Source of the DNA: Sulfuracidifex metallicus DSM 6482 = JCM 9184
Lineage (GTDB): Archaea > Thermoproteota > Thermoprotei_A > Sulfolobales > Sulfolobaceae
Assembly (NCBI GenBank): GCA_032834875.1
Contig: CP135238.1
Coordinates: forward strand, 998,011 to 1,062,010
Direction: 5' to 3'
Length of the DNA stretch: 64,000 nt
In this document: in pieces, positions 49,692 through 61,815 of the stretch
Position numbering within the stretch: the stretch's first letter is position 1
How the letters are laid out: every line of letters starts with the position of its first letter
Position numbers and translations under genes: made by a program
Notes under the pieces: generated by a model
Database searches by the model: none
Told to the model about the DNA's origin: nothing
What the model saw: only the letters and a program-made list of their open reading frames with translations

Positions 49692-50430
49692 AAGAGAATG
49701 CTAAGATCAGGATGAGTCGGAACAACACCCTCTTTTTATCTATTTCATTCTACAAACGTTCTCTGTTTCCCATCAGCTAGGTTTTCATCATCTCAACTAA
49801 CTTTATCTTCTAGTTTTGTCGAATTTCACTTGTTTGTTGAGAATATATTTTGTTTATTTGTAATAGTTATGAAACTTCTCATCTCTTCAATTCTTATCAC
49901 TATCTGTTTCTTCTGACTTTCCCGCTTCAGTAGACCAAAATTGCTTTAGAAGAATAGTTTTGTTGGACATGCTATTCTATCTTAATGAGATTAAGGGAAG
50001 TGAAGGTTTGCTATTTAACGGTAGACCAGAAATCATCTTCATAAAGGTGAACTTACCTGCCATTATGACGGGACATCTCCACTGTGTATGGAGATTTCCT
50101 GCTTTCAAAACTGCCTTAATAATCCTTCACATATAAGGGACGTTCTGAGGAAGAAACCTTTCTTTGATACCCATTAACAGGAGCACAGAGGATTTACTCT
50201 CCACAACCTTGAGTTCACCCATTCCTAAGGGTGTTGACCTAGCTATTTCAGCCTAGCTCTAAGAATTATTTCCTTATTTTTTATCGTTAACAATCTTTTA
50301 TAAGAAGATTATTAATTCTCTTTTTCACGAAAAGCTACTTTCAACTCATTAACTCAAGTCAATTCAAAAATAGATCACGTTTTTTATACTTAACTTCCAG
50401 ATAACGAAAAAATTTCTATTTTCTTTCAAA
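49692..50430. other. Intergenic with IS605 right-end relic
   Basis: At 50047-50105 (minus strand) is a copy of the right-end hairpins seen at 38963-39015, including GGAAATCTCCAT. No gene seen in the rest. Confidence 0.5.
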
Positions 50431-51594
50431 TTAGGCAATAAATTTTTGCACATCCTCCTCCTTCATTCCTTTGAATTTCTTGATTACGAAGAAAGACGGA
50501 ATTCCCATTAAAATTCCAAAGACGCCTACTGCAAAAAGCACGTTAATTATGCCAAATAAGGTAGCCAGAATTCCGTAAAGGGTAGCCATCACAGGAGAAG
50601 AACTCAAAAGGAAGATTTGAATTATTGAGTTAGTTCTTCCCATCATCTTATTTGGAATTAGACTAGTCAGCAATGTATCTAAAGGTATGTTAACCAAGGA
50701 GGTCCCAATCCCCACAAGTAATGATAACAAAACGTCAACTAGGGGTTCCCTTGTTATTGATATAAGGATGAAGGACAAACCGAAGAGCGAAATTAATGAT
50801 GAAACTAGTCCCTCCTTCAAAACTTTAATCCTTCCGCCAACTACTCCACCTAATAACTCACCGATAGAGAACGCCATCAAGAAGGCTGTGTAGTATATGG
50901 CATTCACGTGTAGTATTAAGTGAAACAGCCCTGAAGAATAAACGTCAATCGCTGTAAACGCCCCGTTTATGAGTAGGCCCATCAAAAGAAGGGGAAGGAT
51001 CAGTTTGATTACCTTTGACACGTGGGAGAAGGAATAAATTGTGGAATCCTTGCTAGACACGGACTTGAATGGAAAAGAAAGGGAAGCTGCAACTAAGGCC
51101 ATGACAACTAAGATGAAAGGTAAGGAAGCTGGATCAAAATATGCTACACTGCCTCCCAAAGCTGTACCTGCTATTCCACTTCCTGCCCTACCTACTGTAT
51201 TTAGAGACATTGCGCCTGAAAGATCTTCACTTACAATTTCCTTTATGCTTGAGTAATAAGCGTCACCTGATCCCATGTAAAGCATAAATGAAAGGAAGTC
51301 CACCGCGTATATGTAGATCAAACTTTGAACGAAAATAAGCAAAAAGTAAACTAACACTGTCATTACAGAGAACAAGAAGATCACCTTGGACTTATTGACC
51401 TTGTCTAGAACGTAACCTATTGGTAAAGTTATTATCAAGTAACCAAGTAATGAGAAGGTTGGTATCAAACTAACTAAGAAGACTGAGTGGTACTTGACCA
51501 CTATTTCCCACATAAAGAAAATGGAGAAACCCATGCTTGATGTTCTTAATAAGTTCCTAGACATCCAAAATCTAATGAACCTGAAATTAATCAT
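50431..51594 (-). CDS. MFS transporter
   Basis: 387 residues from ATG 51594, chosen because TATA CTTATATATAG sits about 28 bp upstream; the frame is open to 51684. About 12 membrane helices; GYVLDKVNKSKVIFLFSVM is the MFS loop 2-3 motif and NTVGRAGSGIAGTALGGSVA is helix 5-like. Similar to MFS permeases that export small molecules; substrate unknown. Confidence 0.8.
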   Translation of the reverse strand: MINFRFIRFWMSRNLLRTSSMGFSIFFMWEIVVKYHSVFLVSLIPTFSLLGYLIITLPIGYVLDKVNKSKVIFLFSVMTVLVYFLLIFVQSLIYIYAVDFLSFMLYMGSGDAYYSSIKEIVSEDLSGAMSLNTVGRAGSGIAGTALGGSVAYFDPASLPFILVVMALVAASLSFPFKSVSSKDSTIYSFSHVSKVIKLILPLLLMGLLINGAFTAIDVYSSGLFHLILHVNAIYYTAFLMAFSIGELLGGVVGGRIKVLKEGLVSSLISLFGLSFILISITREPLVDVLLSLLVGIGTSLVNIPLDTLLTSLIPNKMMGRTNSIIQIFLLSSSPVMATLYGILATLFGIINVLFAVGVFGILMGIPSFFVIKKFKGMKEEDVQKFIA

Positions 51595-51684
51595 TGTGGA
51601 AGATTTATAGATAAGACATAGGCTATATATAAGATTTTGTATGTTTACAACGCAATGATTTAAAAAGAAACTAAACATATTCAT

Positions 51685-52072
51685 TTATAGGAGAAAGTTG
51701 ATAAATAAAATAAACCAGAAATTTTATTTATAAAGACGTTTATCCACAAGAATACATATACATATATTAACTATTAAAAGAGTATTTTTCTAAATTATCC
51801 GTGTTAAAGGTTAATCCTCAAGGATAGCCCATAATTCAACTACATTTTTATATGTTGTGTTTATATGTTGTGAAGAAAAATAATTGAATGCAACAAAGAG
51901 AGATTTATTTTTTAAATTTTAGGAAGAGACGTAGAGAGCTATTTTTGTTCTAGTCAAGGTTTGCACAAATTTTTTTATATTTTATGAGTAGTAAAAATAA
52001 GATTATATAATTTCATTTCAAAGAAAACTTTATATCATATTTTCTCCTCTTGACTCTAAGGGCTCTACAACT
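51685..52072. other. AT-rich intergenic, no gene seen
   Basis: Contains a short direct repeat TATATGTTGTG (about 51850-51872) and T-rich tracts. Confidence 0.45.
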
Positions 52073-53254
52073 TTACTTGATGAGCCTCACATTCACGCTC
52101 AAGTAAGGGTAAACGCCCTGGAGCCTCGCATCCCACCACATAACCGAATATCTTTCCTTGGATACGGCACTTGGTGAAAGGATTTTTTTCAAGGAATCAG
52201 CAATCCTAACCCTTCCGGCGATTCCGGCAAATTTACCTCCTTTATATACCATGACAGCATCCCTGCTAACGGTTGAGAAGATTCCTTCGCTGTAGTTGTT
52301 AAACCTTGTATACCACACGTTATTAATGAACACCACGTTTCCAGTTAACATGGATTCTAAGGAGGAGTCTCCTTCCTTCACTTCAAGGTTCCATGGCTTT
52401 GGAGTGATCCACCCAGCGTTACCCGTTGTTTCTCCCAATTCGTTGTTTGATAGTGGATTGATGAAGACTCCCTTGGATATTACTTCCTTATTGAACGTAG
52501 GTGTACCTTCGTCGTCGAATTCAGCTGACATTGGTCTATCCTCGCGGGGAGTGTCCATCAAGGTAATGTCCTCATTCCCCGTCATCTCTCCCTTTTCCCT
52601 AAACATAGAAGTTCCAGCCATAATGCTAAACTTTGATGCCATGTTAGCAACGTACATCATAAGGTTGCCCACTGCCTGAGGAGAGAGCACAACCTGATAC
52701 TCACCGTCCTCTATTTCAGCCCTCCCCTGGAAGGAGGCGAAGTGTTCTGCCATCCCTACAGTCTCCTCAACCTTTTCCTTAGAGAAATTAACGTCAGAGA
52801 ACGCCCATGAACCTGAGTAATCTCCGTTCTTAACTCTGAAGTACCCGTAGGTATATCCGTCCTTGTCAAGCCCGTGAAATCCGTTGGAGGTGATTAGCTC
52901 TCTCTCGACTTGTACTCCAACTAGCGTGCCGTAGGTAGGATATCTAGAGTCCAGCTCCACCACTTGGACAGGGACCCTCTCCTTCACTTTCCTCAATTCT
53001 CCTCCTTGTGAGAGTACCGGGACTATCTTCCCTGGGGAAAGTTCTCCATTGAACTCCAGTCTAGACGAGTGGGATATTCCGTATTTACCTTCCCTCTCTA
53101 GCATCACAGAAAACCTCTCATCTTCTATCTCTTGTACGTTCTCTATCTTGCTCTCAACGTACTTTATCACCTTCCTTCTCTCCTTCAACCTCAGCACCGC
53201 TACGTTGTATCCTTTCCCCTTATAGAGGTTCACAAACTCCTGAATAGATTTCAT
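52073..53254 (-). CDS. tldE: TldE/PmbA-like subunit of TldD-TldE protease
   Basis: 393 residues. Lacks the HExxxH motif of TldD, as expected for TldE. The middle VVLSPQAVGNLMMYVANM and the end GRVRIADSLKKIL match the family's C-terminal beta-sandwich. TldD/E is a hetero-dimer that degrades or processes peptides in the cytoplasm. Overlaps tldD by 4 bp. Confidence 0.85.
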   Translation of the reverse strand: MKSIQEFVNLYKGKGYNVAVLRLKERRKVIKYVESKIENVQEIEDERFSVMLEREGKYGISHSSRLEFNGELSPGKIVPVLSQGGELRKVKERVPVQVVELDSRYPTYGTLVGVQVERELITSNGFHGLDKDGYTYGYFRVKNGDYSGSWAFSDVNFSKEKVEETVGMAEHFASFQGRAEIEDGEYQVVLSPQAVGNLMMYVANMASKFSIMAGTSMFREKGEMTGNEDITLMDTPREDRPMSAEFDDEGTPTFNKEVISKGVFINPLSNNELGETTGNAGWITPKPWNLEVKEGDSSLESMLTGNVVFINNVWYTRFNNYSEGIFSTVSRDAVMVYKGGKFAGIAGRVRIADSLKKILSPSAVSKERYSVMWWDARLQGVYPYLSVNVRLIK

Positions 53255-54603
53255 ATTCTCCTCACCTTGTAGTTAAGCAACATGTCAGGACCTCCTAACC
53301 ATACTGGGACTGGCTGATCTGGATCTCCCTTACCGCACGTTCCGGGAAAGAATTGGAGAGAGTCATCAACTTCCTCTACCGACTTTAGGAGTTGATCAGT
53401 GTTTCCCTCCAATACTGGAAAGAGGAGCGGGTCACCCAATTCCCCGTGCTTGATCTCGTACGCCTCTAAACCGACGTACCTCTGACCTAGCCTCATGTCA
53501 TCTATATTCCACTCCATGTAACTCTTTATAAACACTCCCTTGCTAACATCTATTAAGTCTTGGAACTTTACCTTTCCGGGCTTGAAGAACGTGTTTGACA
53601 TTCTCACTAAGGGTTCCCTGGAGTGGGATGAAGCCCTACCCGAACCATTACTTCTTATATCCATTCTGTAACCTGAGAACCTATCGTGAAGAAGCTCATT
53701 TATGTTTCCCTCCTTGATGAGGACTTTCTCCTTGGCTTTGACTCCCTCATCGTCAATCTCATAGTATCCGTTGCTCTTCTTGATGGTAGGATCGTCTATT
53801 ACGGTTACCGCGTCGCTACCTATCTTTCCCTTCATGAAGGTAAGGTAACTTAAGCCGGCTTGGGCGAACTCCCTACCAAGAATCCTGTCAGCCTCGAAGG
53901 GATGTCCAACAGACTCATGAGCCATAATTCCAGATATGTTTCCGCTCACCACCACGTTTGTGGATCCAGGCTCAACTGACTTTCCCTTAACTAGTAGATC
54001 ATCTAACGCTTTCACCTTTTCCTTTAAATCAACTTCTCTCAAATGCTCAAGTCCTCCGCTACCGCCGTACTCGAATCTTCCGTTAACTGTCATCCTCTCG
54101 TTTTTCATGACTATCATCGCCGACAAAAGCACTCTGGGAACGTAACTACTGAAAGATATCCCGTTAATTGTGACATCCTTTTCCTCCACCCTCTCTACGT
54201 AGTCCAGATTCAGTGATTTTAACTTGGAGTGGAGGAGTTGTGATGACGCTTCTTGGTAAAGGTTCTTAAGTATTTCCACTTTCTCATGGATTGACTTTGA
54301 TGAGATAGGCACCTCTTCCTCTGCTCTAAAGTTTCCAGAGGAAGGACTCTGATCGTCGAACCCTTTCTCCCATCCTTGGATTCTCTCTGGTTTCACGCCC
54401 AAGTTCTCTGGATTATTGGAAGAGGAAAAGTATAGTGAACCATCATTAAAGAACCTAACGGAGTAACCCTCGTCTAAGACGCTGGTAATGGATACAACTT
54501 CTCCGTTAATAGTCCTTATTAAACGGTAGGAATCCGCTTGTTTTCTGACTTCAACGTAGCTGAAGGAGGAAAACTTCTTGTTGTATATGTCTTCTGATGA
54601 CAT
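53251..54603 (-). CDS. tldD: TldD zinc protease subunit
   Basis: 450 residues. IMAHESVGHPFEADRILG carries the HExxxH zinc motif; DDEGVKAKEKVLI and FFPGTCGKGDPDQPVPVWLGGP near the C terminus supply the remaining TldD signatures. It is the catalytic partner of the downstream tldE. CTTTAAGAT about 25 bp before ATG suggests a leaderless operon. Confidence 0.9.
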   Translation of the reverse strand: MSSEDIYNKKFSSFSYVEVRKQADSYRLIRTINGEVVSITSVLDEGYSVRFFNDGSLYFSSSNNPENLGVKPERIQGWEKGFDDQSPSSGNFRAEEEVPISSKSIHEKVEILKNLYQEASSQLLHSKLKSLNLDYVERVEEKDVTINGISFSSYVPRVLLSAMIVMKNERMTVNGRFEYGGSGGLEHLREVDLKEKVKALDDLLVKGKSVEPGSTNVVVSGNISGIMAHESVGHPFEADRILGREFAQAGLSYLTFMKGKIGSDAVTVIDDPTIKKSNGYYEIDDEGVKAKEKVLIKEGNINELLHDRFSGYRMDIRSNGSGRASSHSREPLVRMSNTFFKPGKVKFQDLIDVSKGVFIKSYMEWNIDDMRLGQRYVGLEAYEIKHGELGDPLLFPVLEGNTDQLLKSVEEVDDSLQFFPGTCGKGDPDQPVPVWLGGPDMLLNYKVRRI

Positions 54604-54817
54604 TGTAAGTAATGATCATAAGGAATCTTAAAGCTTCACATCTGGTTTTCTAGAAAATTAAGATGATAGAATAAAAATAATAATAATAATGATAGTAAAA
54701 TATCAATTTAACATGGAGAGAGAACGCAAGGGAATGAGAGAAACATATCTTAACTAAATTATCTTCTCTCCTAAACGACTTAGTTTTTTATGGAGACTGC
54801 AATAATATAAGATATAC

Positions 54818-55393
54818 ATGAAGGTAGATTTCGGCGTTTATCATCATTCAACTCCTGAGGAGTCTAACGCGTTTAGAGAGAGACTGGAAAGGGTTTTGAT
54901 GCCACTCCTTAAATCTGCCTTTAATAGAGAAGCGAGAATTAACGCGTTGGACGTAGGATGTGGGCTTGGTTTCCTATCTTGGCTTATAGCGAGAACTTTT
55001 CCTCAAGGTAAGGTGACTTGCATGGATACTTTCAAGGGAGATAGCCTATCTGACGTTTCCGTAGAGAGAGCGATCCTCAACTTTCGTGCTCTGAAGGTGG
55101 AAGACAGAGTTACGGTTATTCAACACGACTTAAGAGAACCTATTGATGGGTCTTACGATTTGATAGCGTCAAACTTGTTTTTCCATAACTTAGGAAAGGA
55201 GAGATTTAAGGTATACGAGAACGTAATTTTCGCCCTGAAACAGGGTGGATATTTTGTAATCTCAGATATGTTTAGTGAAGAAGAGGACATGAAAATATTG
55301 GAAAAACAACTAGATTTGATAGTAACAAGAACTCTTTTTGATGATGATTGGAGGTTTAGAGTTATGATATTGAAAAAGGAAAAACAGTATTAG
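54818..55393 (+). CDS. Class I SAM-dependent methyltransferase
   Basis: 191 residues. Motif I ALDVGCGLGFLSW binds SAM, the acidic end of strand 2 is VTCMDTFKG, and motif IV YDLIASNLFFHNL precedes the strand 5 hairpin GGYFVISDMFSEE. Substrate unknown; monocistronic. Confidence 0.8.
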   Translation: MKVDFGVYHHSTPEESNAFRERLERVLMPLLKSAFNREARINALDVGCGLGFLSWLIARTFPQGKVTCMDTFKGDSLSDVSVERAILNFRALKVEDRVTVIQHDLREPIDGSYDLIASNLFFHNLGKERFKVYENVIFALKQGGYFVISDMFSEEEDMKILEKQLDLIVTRTLFDDDWRFRVMILKKEKQY

Positions 55394-55523
55394 AATGGTG
55401 AGAATTGAGCGAATATGGATGGCATATGCATTACTATATTACTATGCGGTCAATGCATAGAACATGTTAGCAGATAACGCTTCTATAACTTCGAGTGATT
55501 GTATATAAGCGAATTCATTTTAC

Positions 55524-56801
<1,278 letters not shown>

Positions 56802-57079
56802 TCTGTTCCGCTTCATGAATGAAATTATGCAGTGTACATTCATACCTTTATCAAGACGATGTGTATGTTTCAAACGTTGGACTTCCCTCATTTGTAGTTT
56901 AATTTGACGTATATTCATGGAAGCTATTTCTCTTGTGTATTTTATATATATAGATTAAGTTTTTCAATAACCAGAAAAATATGGAATAAGAAAACAGGAA
57001 AGAGGAGAGGAAAAGGAAAAAAAGAAAAGAAAGAAATAATACCTTTTCTTCTTTTCTTTAAACCCTTTCTTTTGTCTCT

Positions 57080-57919
57080 TTATAACCTGAACCTATAGTT
57101 GGGAATTCCTGATACCTCAGCCTTTCCTGTGAAGATGTAACCGCTCAACGGCTCTTCTCCCTTTGCGGTGGTTATGAAAACCTCGTTCATGTCCTCTCCG
57201 CCGAATGTTATTGATGTTACCTTTGAGACCTGAACCTTAATTTCTCCCTTCTTTTCTCCTCTTGGAGACCATCTACTAACCTTACCTCCTCCCCAATGGG
57301 CAACCCACAGAAATCCTTCCTCATCTACAGCCATTCCGTCTGGGTTACCAGGCTCATGACCGAAGTCTACAGCTACGCTCATATTATATATTTCACCCTT
57401 GCTCAGGTCAAAGTCAAAAGCGAAGACTTTCCTCTTTGGTGTGTCTATCAAATACATTATTTCGTTGTCTGGATCCCATCCCAGTCCGTTTGATATAGTA
57501 AGACCGTCAAAGACCTCTACCGGTGACTTGAAAAACTTGTACAAGGAGCCGGTGGGGTTCCTTTCCTTCATATCCATAGTTCCAGCCCAGTACCTTCCTA
57601 ACTTGTCGCATTTTCCATCGTTGAATCTATTGTTCTCCTTGTCTTCCTCCACCCTCGCAAGCTCCTTAAGAGAGCCGTCCTTTAGGTTTAATAAAGAGAA
57701 AGAGTGCCTCATTGTCAGGATAATTGTTTCCTCATTTACAACACACAACGACGAAACCATATCTGGGAGCCTTAGGATTGTCTCCAGACCGGTCTCCAGG
57801 TTTTTCCTCATTATCTTCATTCCAAGGATATCCACCCAGAAGACTGACTTTAGCCTCACATCGTATACTGGTCCTTCTCCAAGCGTTAACCGAGTATTAC
57901 TGAAAAGTTGAAGCTCCAT
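57080..57919 (-). CDS. SMP-30/gluconolactonase-like lactonase
   Basis: 279 residues, a six-bladed propeller. Metal-binding signatures are visible: TLGEGPVYD (Glu), [20 protein letters not shown] (Asn), [11 protein letters not shown], and [20 protein letters not shown] (Asp). Family members hydrolyse sugar lactones, which would fit the Entner-Doudoroff sugar oxidation of Sulfolobales. TATA TTTTAAAAG about 25 bp before ATG. Confidence 0.85.
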   Translation of the reverse strand: MELQLFSNTRLTLGEGPVYDVRLKSVFWVDILGMKIMRKNLETGLETILRLPDMVSSLCVVNEETIILTMRHSFSLLNLKDGSLKELARVEEDKENNRFNDGKCDKLGRYWAGTMDMKERNPTGSLYKFFKSPVEVFDGLTISNGLGWDPDNEIMYLIDTPKRKVFAFDFDLSKGEIYNMSVAVDFGHEPGNPDGMAVDEEGFLWVAHWGGGKVSRWSPRGEKKGEIKVQVSKVTSITFGGEDMNEVFITTAKGEEPLSGYIFTGKAEVSGIPNYRFRL

Positions 57920-58197
57920 TTAATAGTTAAGGAGAAATCGCTTTTAAAATTCTCCTAGTTTTAATGAAAGAGCTATCAAGCAAAGAGAAAATAAAGATGG
58001 TGATCAAAAGGTTATATTCTTAATTAGCTAAAGTAAACATCGTTGGGAAAGGGAGAAAGTAACTTTTTCCTTACTTTTGTTTCTTCAAGAACATGATTTA
58101 ATGTGATTCTCACGTTCCACATATTTCTGCGTTTTTTTTTCTTTCTTTCTCTTTTTCTCTTTCTCTTTCCCTTCCCCTCCACTTCTTTATCTTAACA
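57920..58197. other. Intergenic with polypyrimidine tract
   Basis: The top strand at about 58128-58190 is a nearly pure C/T run (CTTTCTTTCTCTTTTTCTC...). It lies just before the mini-element; a terminator for the leftward MFS gene is on the other strand. Confidence 0.4.
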
Positions 58198-58244
58198 GGG
58201 GTTAAGGGGCGGAAGACCACTTGCGTAAGGGAGGAGTAGTTCAC
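58198..58244 (+). mobile_element. 47-bp IS605 mini-element overlapping a gene end
   Basis: GGGGTTAAGGGGCGGAAG to GGAGTAGTTCAC, both ends of the 38963-40361 family. Its last four bases contain the stop codon of the MFS gene at 58241. Confidence 0.55.
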
Positions 58245-59572
58245 GCTTGTCCTTGTCTTTCCACTTCCTGTGATGTCTCCTCTATTGGTACCAAGTTGGT
58301 GTCATATCCCTTAAAGAACCACATCACTGATGCGAAAGCACCTAAACTCCAGAGGATTAAGTTGAAAAGCACGAATTGGACCTCGGTGAAAGTACTGGTT
58401 AGCTCAAGTGATGCAGCATAAGATAACATGGGAGCAATTCTCACACTACCTATCAAGAAAGCCCTAGCCTTAATTGGCATTAATGTAGGCTCTAAAATAG
58501 TCCTAACAGCCCATCCAAACTCGCTGAAGAACATGTTAGCCATAAGGAGAATATAAAATGCAATCAAAGTAAATGGAATCACTGAGGTTACTAGTGCCAA
58601 GATAGGCAGCATTGTTAATGTACCCCCAACGAAGGAGAACAGAGCGAAGGTTCTAGACCCCAGTCTACTTGATATCATCGCGGCTATGAAACCTGCTAAG
58701 GAAGCACCGACGTTTGCCACCAAGTATATTAAATCAACGGTAACTCCCTTGAAGTAATAATCAGCTATCGTGCTTGCCATTAGACCATAGGTTAGGTACT
58801 GGGATACACTAATCACGACAAGAAACGCGAACCTGAAGGCTAAAGAAACTCTCTTGTTCACGTGTTTCTCTTGTACGATAGACGTGGGTTTAAAGTCTCT
58901 CTCAATTTCCTTCTTGGCCTCGTTGTTTCTCCCAGCCTTGATTAACCACCTTACACTCTCGGGAGTTCTTCTCCTAAGGAAAAGTGCGATGCCAACCAAT
59001 ACCAAGGAAAGTAGACCTAAGACTCTTAATTGAAGTATGTAGGAATTCGATAAAGAATACGTTAAATAGGAGACTAGTGCAGCTACCATTGCACCTACGT
59101 TATTGAAGTTGGGCAATATGACCAACATCTTTTCCCTCAACTTTATGGGCATGGTTTCCGACGCGTAGGAAAGGGCAGTAGGAACCTCGCCTTCTATTCC
59201 CATATCTGCAGCAACTATCCCCAATACGATCAGGATCAGAAAAAGGGGAGATGAAGACGAAATGATGGACATGGACGCAGTGGTGGAAGACGCAAAAATT
59301 ATCATGGATCCTGTGCCGTATAATCCCATTGTGAGGAAGAAGGTCCCTCTTCTACCTAACTTGAAGTCAGAAAGTGCAGATATTCCTAAGTCTCCTGCAA
59401 GCTGAGCTAGAATCGGAACAACAAGGAACCAAACAGCGTTCACAGAAGGGTAAAAGAGGGGAGCTATACTGGCAATTACCCCCCACATGAAGAAACCTAC
59501 CATGATTGAGACGAAAAGAGACCAATGAGAAGCGTTCCATCCAGAGAAGTCAACGTCCTTCCTATAATCCAT
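58241..59572 (-). CDS. MFS transporter
   Basis: 443 residues with 12 membrane helices. DFKLGRRGTFFLTMGLYGTG is the MFS loop motif and FLRRRTPESVRWLIKAGRN is the sugar-transporter-like PESxRWL signature in the middle loop. The C terminus (SQEVERQGQA) ends at a stop supplied by the adjoining mini-element, so the native tail may differ. Likely takes up a sugar or organic acid; near the lactonase gene but not co-directed in one operon. Confidence 0.8.
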   Translation of the reverse strand: MDYRKDVDFSGWNASHWSLFVSIMVGFFMWGVIASIAPLFYPSVNAVWFLVVPILAQLAGDLGISALSDFKLGRRGTFFLTMGLYGTGSMIIFASSTTASMSIISSSSPLFLILIVLGIVAADMGIEGEVPTALSYASETMPIKLREKMLVILPNFNNVGAMVAALVSYLTYSLSNSYILQLRVLGLLSLVLVGIALFLRRRTPESVRWLIKAGRNNEAKKEIERDFKPTSIVQEKHVNKRVSLAFRFAFLVVISVSQYLTYGLMASTIADYYFKGVTVDLIYLVANVGASLAGFIAAMISSRLGSRTFALFSFVGGTLTMLPILALVTSVIPFTLIAFYILLMANMFFSEFGWAVRTILEPTLMPIKARAFLIGSVRIAPMLSYAASLELTSTFTEVQFVLFNLILWSLGAFASVMWFFKGYDTNLVPIEETSQEVERQGQA

Positions 59573-59681
59573 GATTTATACATGTATATTAAGTAACTTA
59601 TAAATTCACTTATATTCCATTATTTACCAGCAAAAATTTTATTTTATATATATAAGAAAAATAATCCCGTTATACAACGTA

Positions 59682-59895
59682 TTAACTTTGATCAAAGTCC
59701 CTCATTACGTCGAGGCATCCTTTCACCTTATCTGTACCCTTCTCCGTTATCCTTATGAAAGTCCTGGGACCAGACACCGTAAATCTCCTCTTAACAGCTA
59801 CGAGACCGGCGTCCTGTAGTACTTGAATGTGAAAGAAGAGGGAGCTCTTAGGTAGCTCAGTGATCCTGAGTAGATCAGTAAAAAGAGTTTAAGAA
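59682..59895 (-). pseudogene. Truncated winged-helix regulator
   Basis: DLLRITELPKSSLFFHIQVL, then AGLVAVKRRFTVSGP and FIRITEKGTDKVKGCL make the second half of an ArsR/MarR-like winged helix. The frame is cut by a stop just upstream and has no start, so the N terminus is lost. Confidence 0.6.
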
Positions 59896-60192
59896 AGAAG
59901 AAAAAATTACAAGACAAGGTTAACGTCATGGTGTAATATTGAGACAGATCGTCGAGAGAAGAAAGTAATGAAGTTGTGTCTCTATCTACATGTCTTTTAA
60001 ACTATTTAAAATCATTTGTATAATTTAGTAAATATTTTATAATAACAAGGCAATTGCTTATTAATTTATTAAGATTTATGAAATAACTCTACATACATTT
60101 TAAAAATTATTCATATAAGTTACTTAAAGATCCTAAAAATCGATAAGATAGAAATATTTAAATTATAGGGAGATGAGATATGAAGTGGGAAA
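59896..60192. other. AT-rich intergenic
   Basis: TATTTAAATTA at about 60152 is a likely TATA for the universal stress gene. Nothing else seen. Confidence 0.4.
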
Positions 60193-60606
60193 ATGTTCAG
60201 GAAGATTTTAGTTGGATTTGATGGTTCTAGGCATTCAATTAAGGCATTAGAGACTGCGATTACGCTAGCTAAGCTACATGGGGCTAGAGTGAAAGTAGTT
60301 GAGGCATTGCCAAGGAGTTACCCTGTAGAGCTATATCTGGAGGAAGAGATAAGGGACAAGGAAAGAGTTATTAAACATAAGGAGATGATAAGGGAGATTT
60401 CCCGGGATAAAGGAGTTGAAGTTGAGTACGAACCAGTGAGAGGAGATCCAGCCGCAGTGATTTCCGATGTGGCTGAAAGGGAGAACTTCGATCTAGTAGT
60501 TGTAGGAAACAGAGGGTTAAGAGGGTTTAGAAAGTTGGTGTCTTATAGTGTATCATCAAAGGTGGTTGAAAGTTCTAGGAGGCTCGTTTTAGTTGTAAAA
60601 GAGTAG
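60193..60606 (+). CDS. Universal stress protein, UspA family
   Basis: 137 residues. ILVGFDGSRHSIKAL at the N terminus and VVGNRGLRGFRKLVSYSVSSKVV near the C terminus form the ATP-binding signature (G-x2-G-x9-G/S). Single-domain, cytoplasmic; role in stress or regulation unknown. Confidence 0.9.
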   Translation: MFRKILVGFDGSRHSIKALETAITLAKLHGARVKVVEALPRSYPVELYLEEEIRDKERVIKHKEMIREISRDKGVEVEYEPVRGDPAAVISDVAERENFDLVVVGNRGLRGFRKLVSYSVSSKVVESSRRLVLVVKE

Positions 60607-61815
60607 TTCAATTTGTATCTTTTTGCGGAAAGGGTTACCTGATTTTCAAACCCTCCTTGAGGGATATGTAAAAGACCGATTCGTGCTAGCTATCCTACTC
60701 TAAAAGATATGACTTACTGCTTCAATCATTATCTTGACCACGACTGAGGAAAAGCTCTACATTAGCATGGTTTCTATACTAATTCAACTTAACGTTCATG
60801 ATATATCAGACGGAATTATTGGAGATGAGACGTAATACATAGTCTTTAGATTTGATGTATCTTGTTAACGCTCACTCAACAATTTTTATTAAAGTGATCT
60901 CTACCTACAATTTAAGCAAACATGTATACGCTGACCTAGACTCACGAAGTCCAGATGCTCTATTAAATATCTGCAACGCTTTATTAAGTTCTATCGCGCA
61001 GAGCTCTATACTACACTGAGCTCATCTTATACTAGTTTTACGAAACAACAAAGAAGTATATTGGATTAAGATTAACCATATAATTTCTTTTTTCTATGTC
61101 ATTTTCTATATAAAATTAACTATGATCTACTTTTACTTGTTAAAAAGGAGAAAAGCTAAACATTAACTAAAGTATAAGCGTAAAGAATTTAATAATTATA
61201 GATTACTTAGCTGAATTAACGTGCGTAAAATAAACAGCTTTCAGAGATTACATGAGAAAGAGAATTAAATTATGAATGAGAGTATGGAATGAGAATGAAA
61301 AGTTGTAAACCAATAGTTAAAAGTCAAATCGAAGGGTTGCCCTTCACCAATGGTAGAGGTGGTGAGCCATGTACCTGATGAGGTGGAGGTAATATAAGTT
61401 AGGTTATTTTCTTGGTATAGCATCCACTCCGTCAAGAGGTGATATAAAAGGGTGAAAAATATATTGTATTTAAAAGAATGTAAAATTCGTAAATCTTTAT
61501 ACTAATAAAAATATTTATGTTTTCATAGAGTTTTTTGTGTTTCTGGTTCTTATAGATCTTAAATAAAAATTAATTTGAGGTTCATATGACGTGAATTTTT
61601 TTTCATGCGTTAGTAGATTAAGTATATAACTATAAATGCTCATAAATGGAGGATCTTACATAATTAAAAACTAATAAAAGGAAAAAGCTAGAGGAATGGT
61701 TATTGTAATAGGAGAAATTAAAAGAAGATAAACAGGAAAAATATAACATATATTTATAAAATAAAATATATCACATGTTTTAATAAACTACTTCACCATT
61801 TTATCTTCTGCAGCG
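60607..61815. other. Long AT-rich intergenic, no gene seen
   Basis: 1.2 kb without a supported gene. A more G-rich patch at about 61325-61390 (GTTGCCCTTCACCAATGG ... GATGAGGTGG) could be a small RNA or IS scrap but shows no clear signature. TATA-like ATTTATAAAATA near 61750 precedes the next gene. Confidence 0.45.

Noticed and set aside
57399-57911. 170-codon plus-strand frame opposite the lactonase gene
   Set aside because: The minus-strand frame has all SMP-30 motifs; the plus frame is a shadow of it.
58128-58190. Polypyrimidine tract as a special regulatory element
   Set aside because: C/T-rich tracts after genes are common in this window and fit termination or low-complexity drift.
61325-61390. 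C/D-box small RNA
   Set aside because: A TGATGA-like box is present but no matching D boxes at the right spacing were found.
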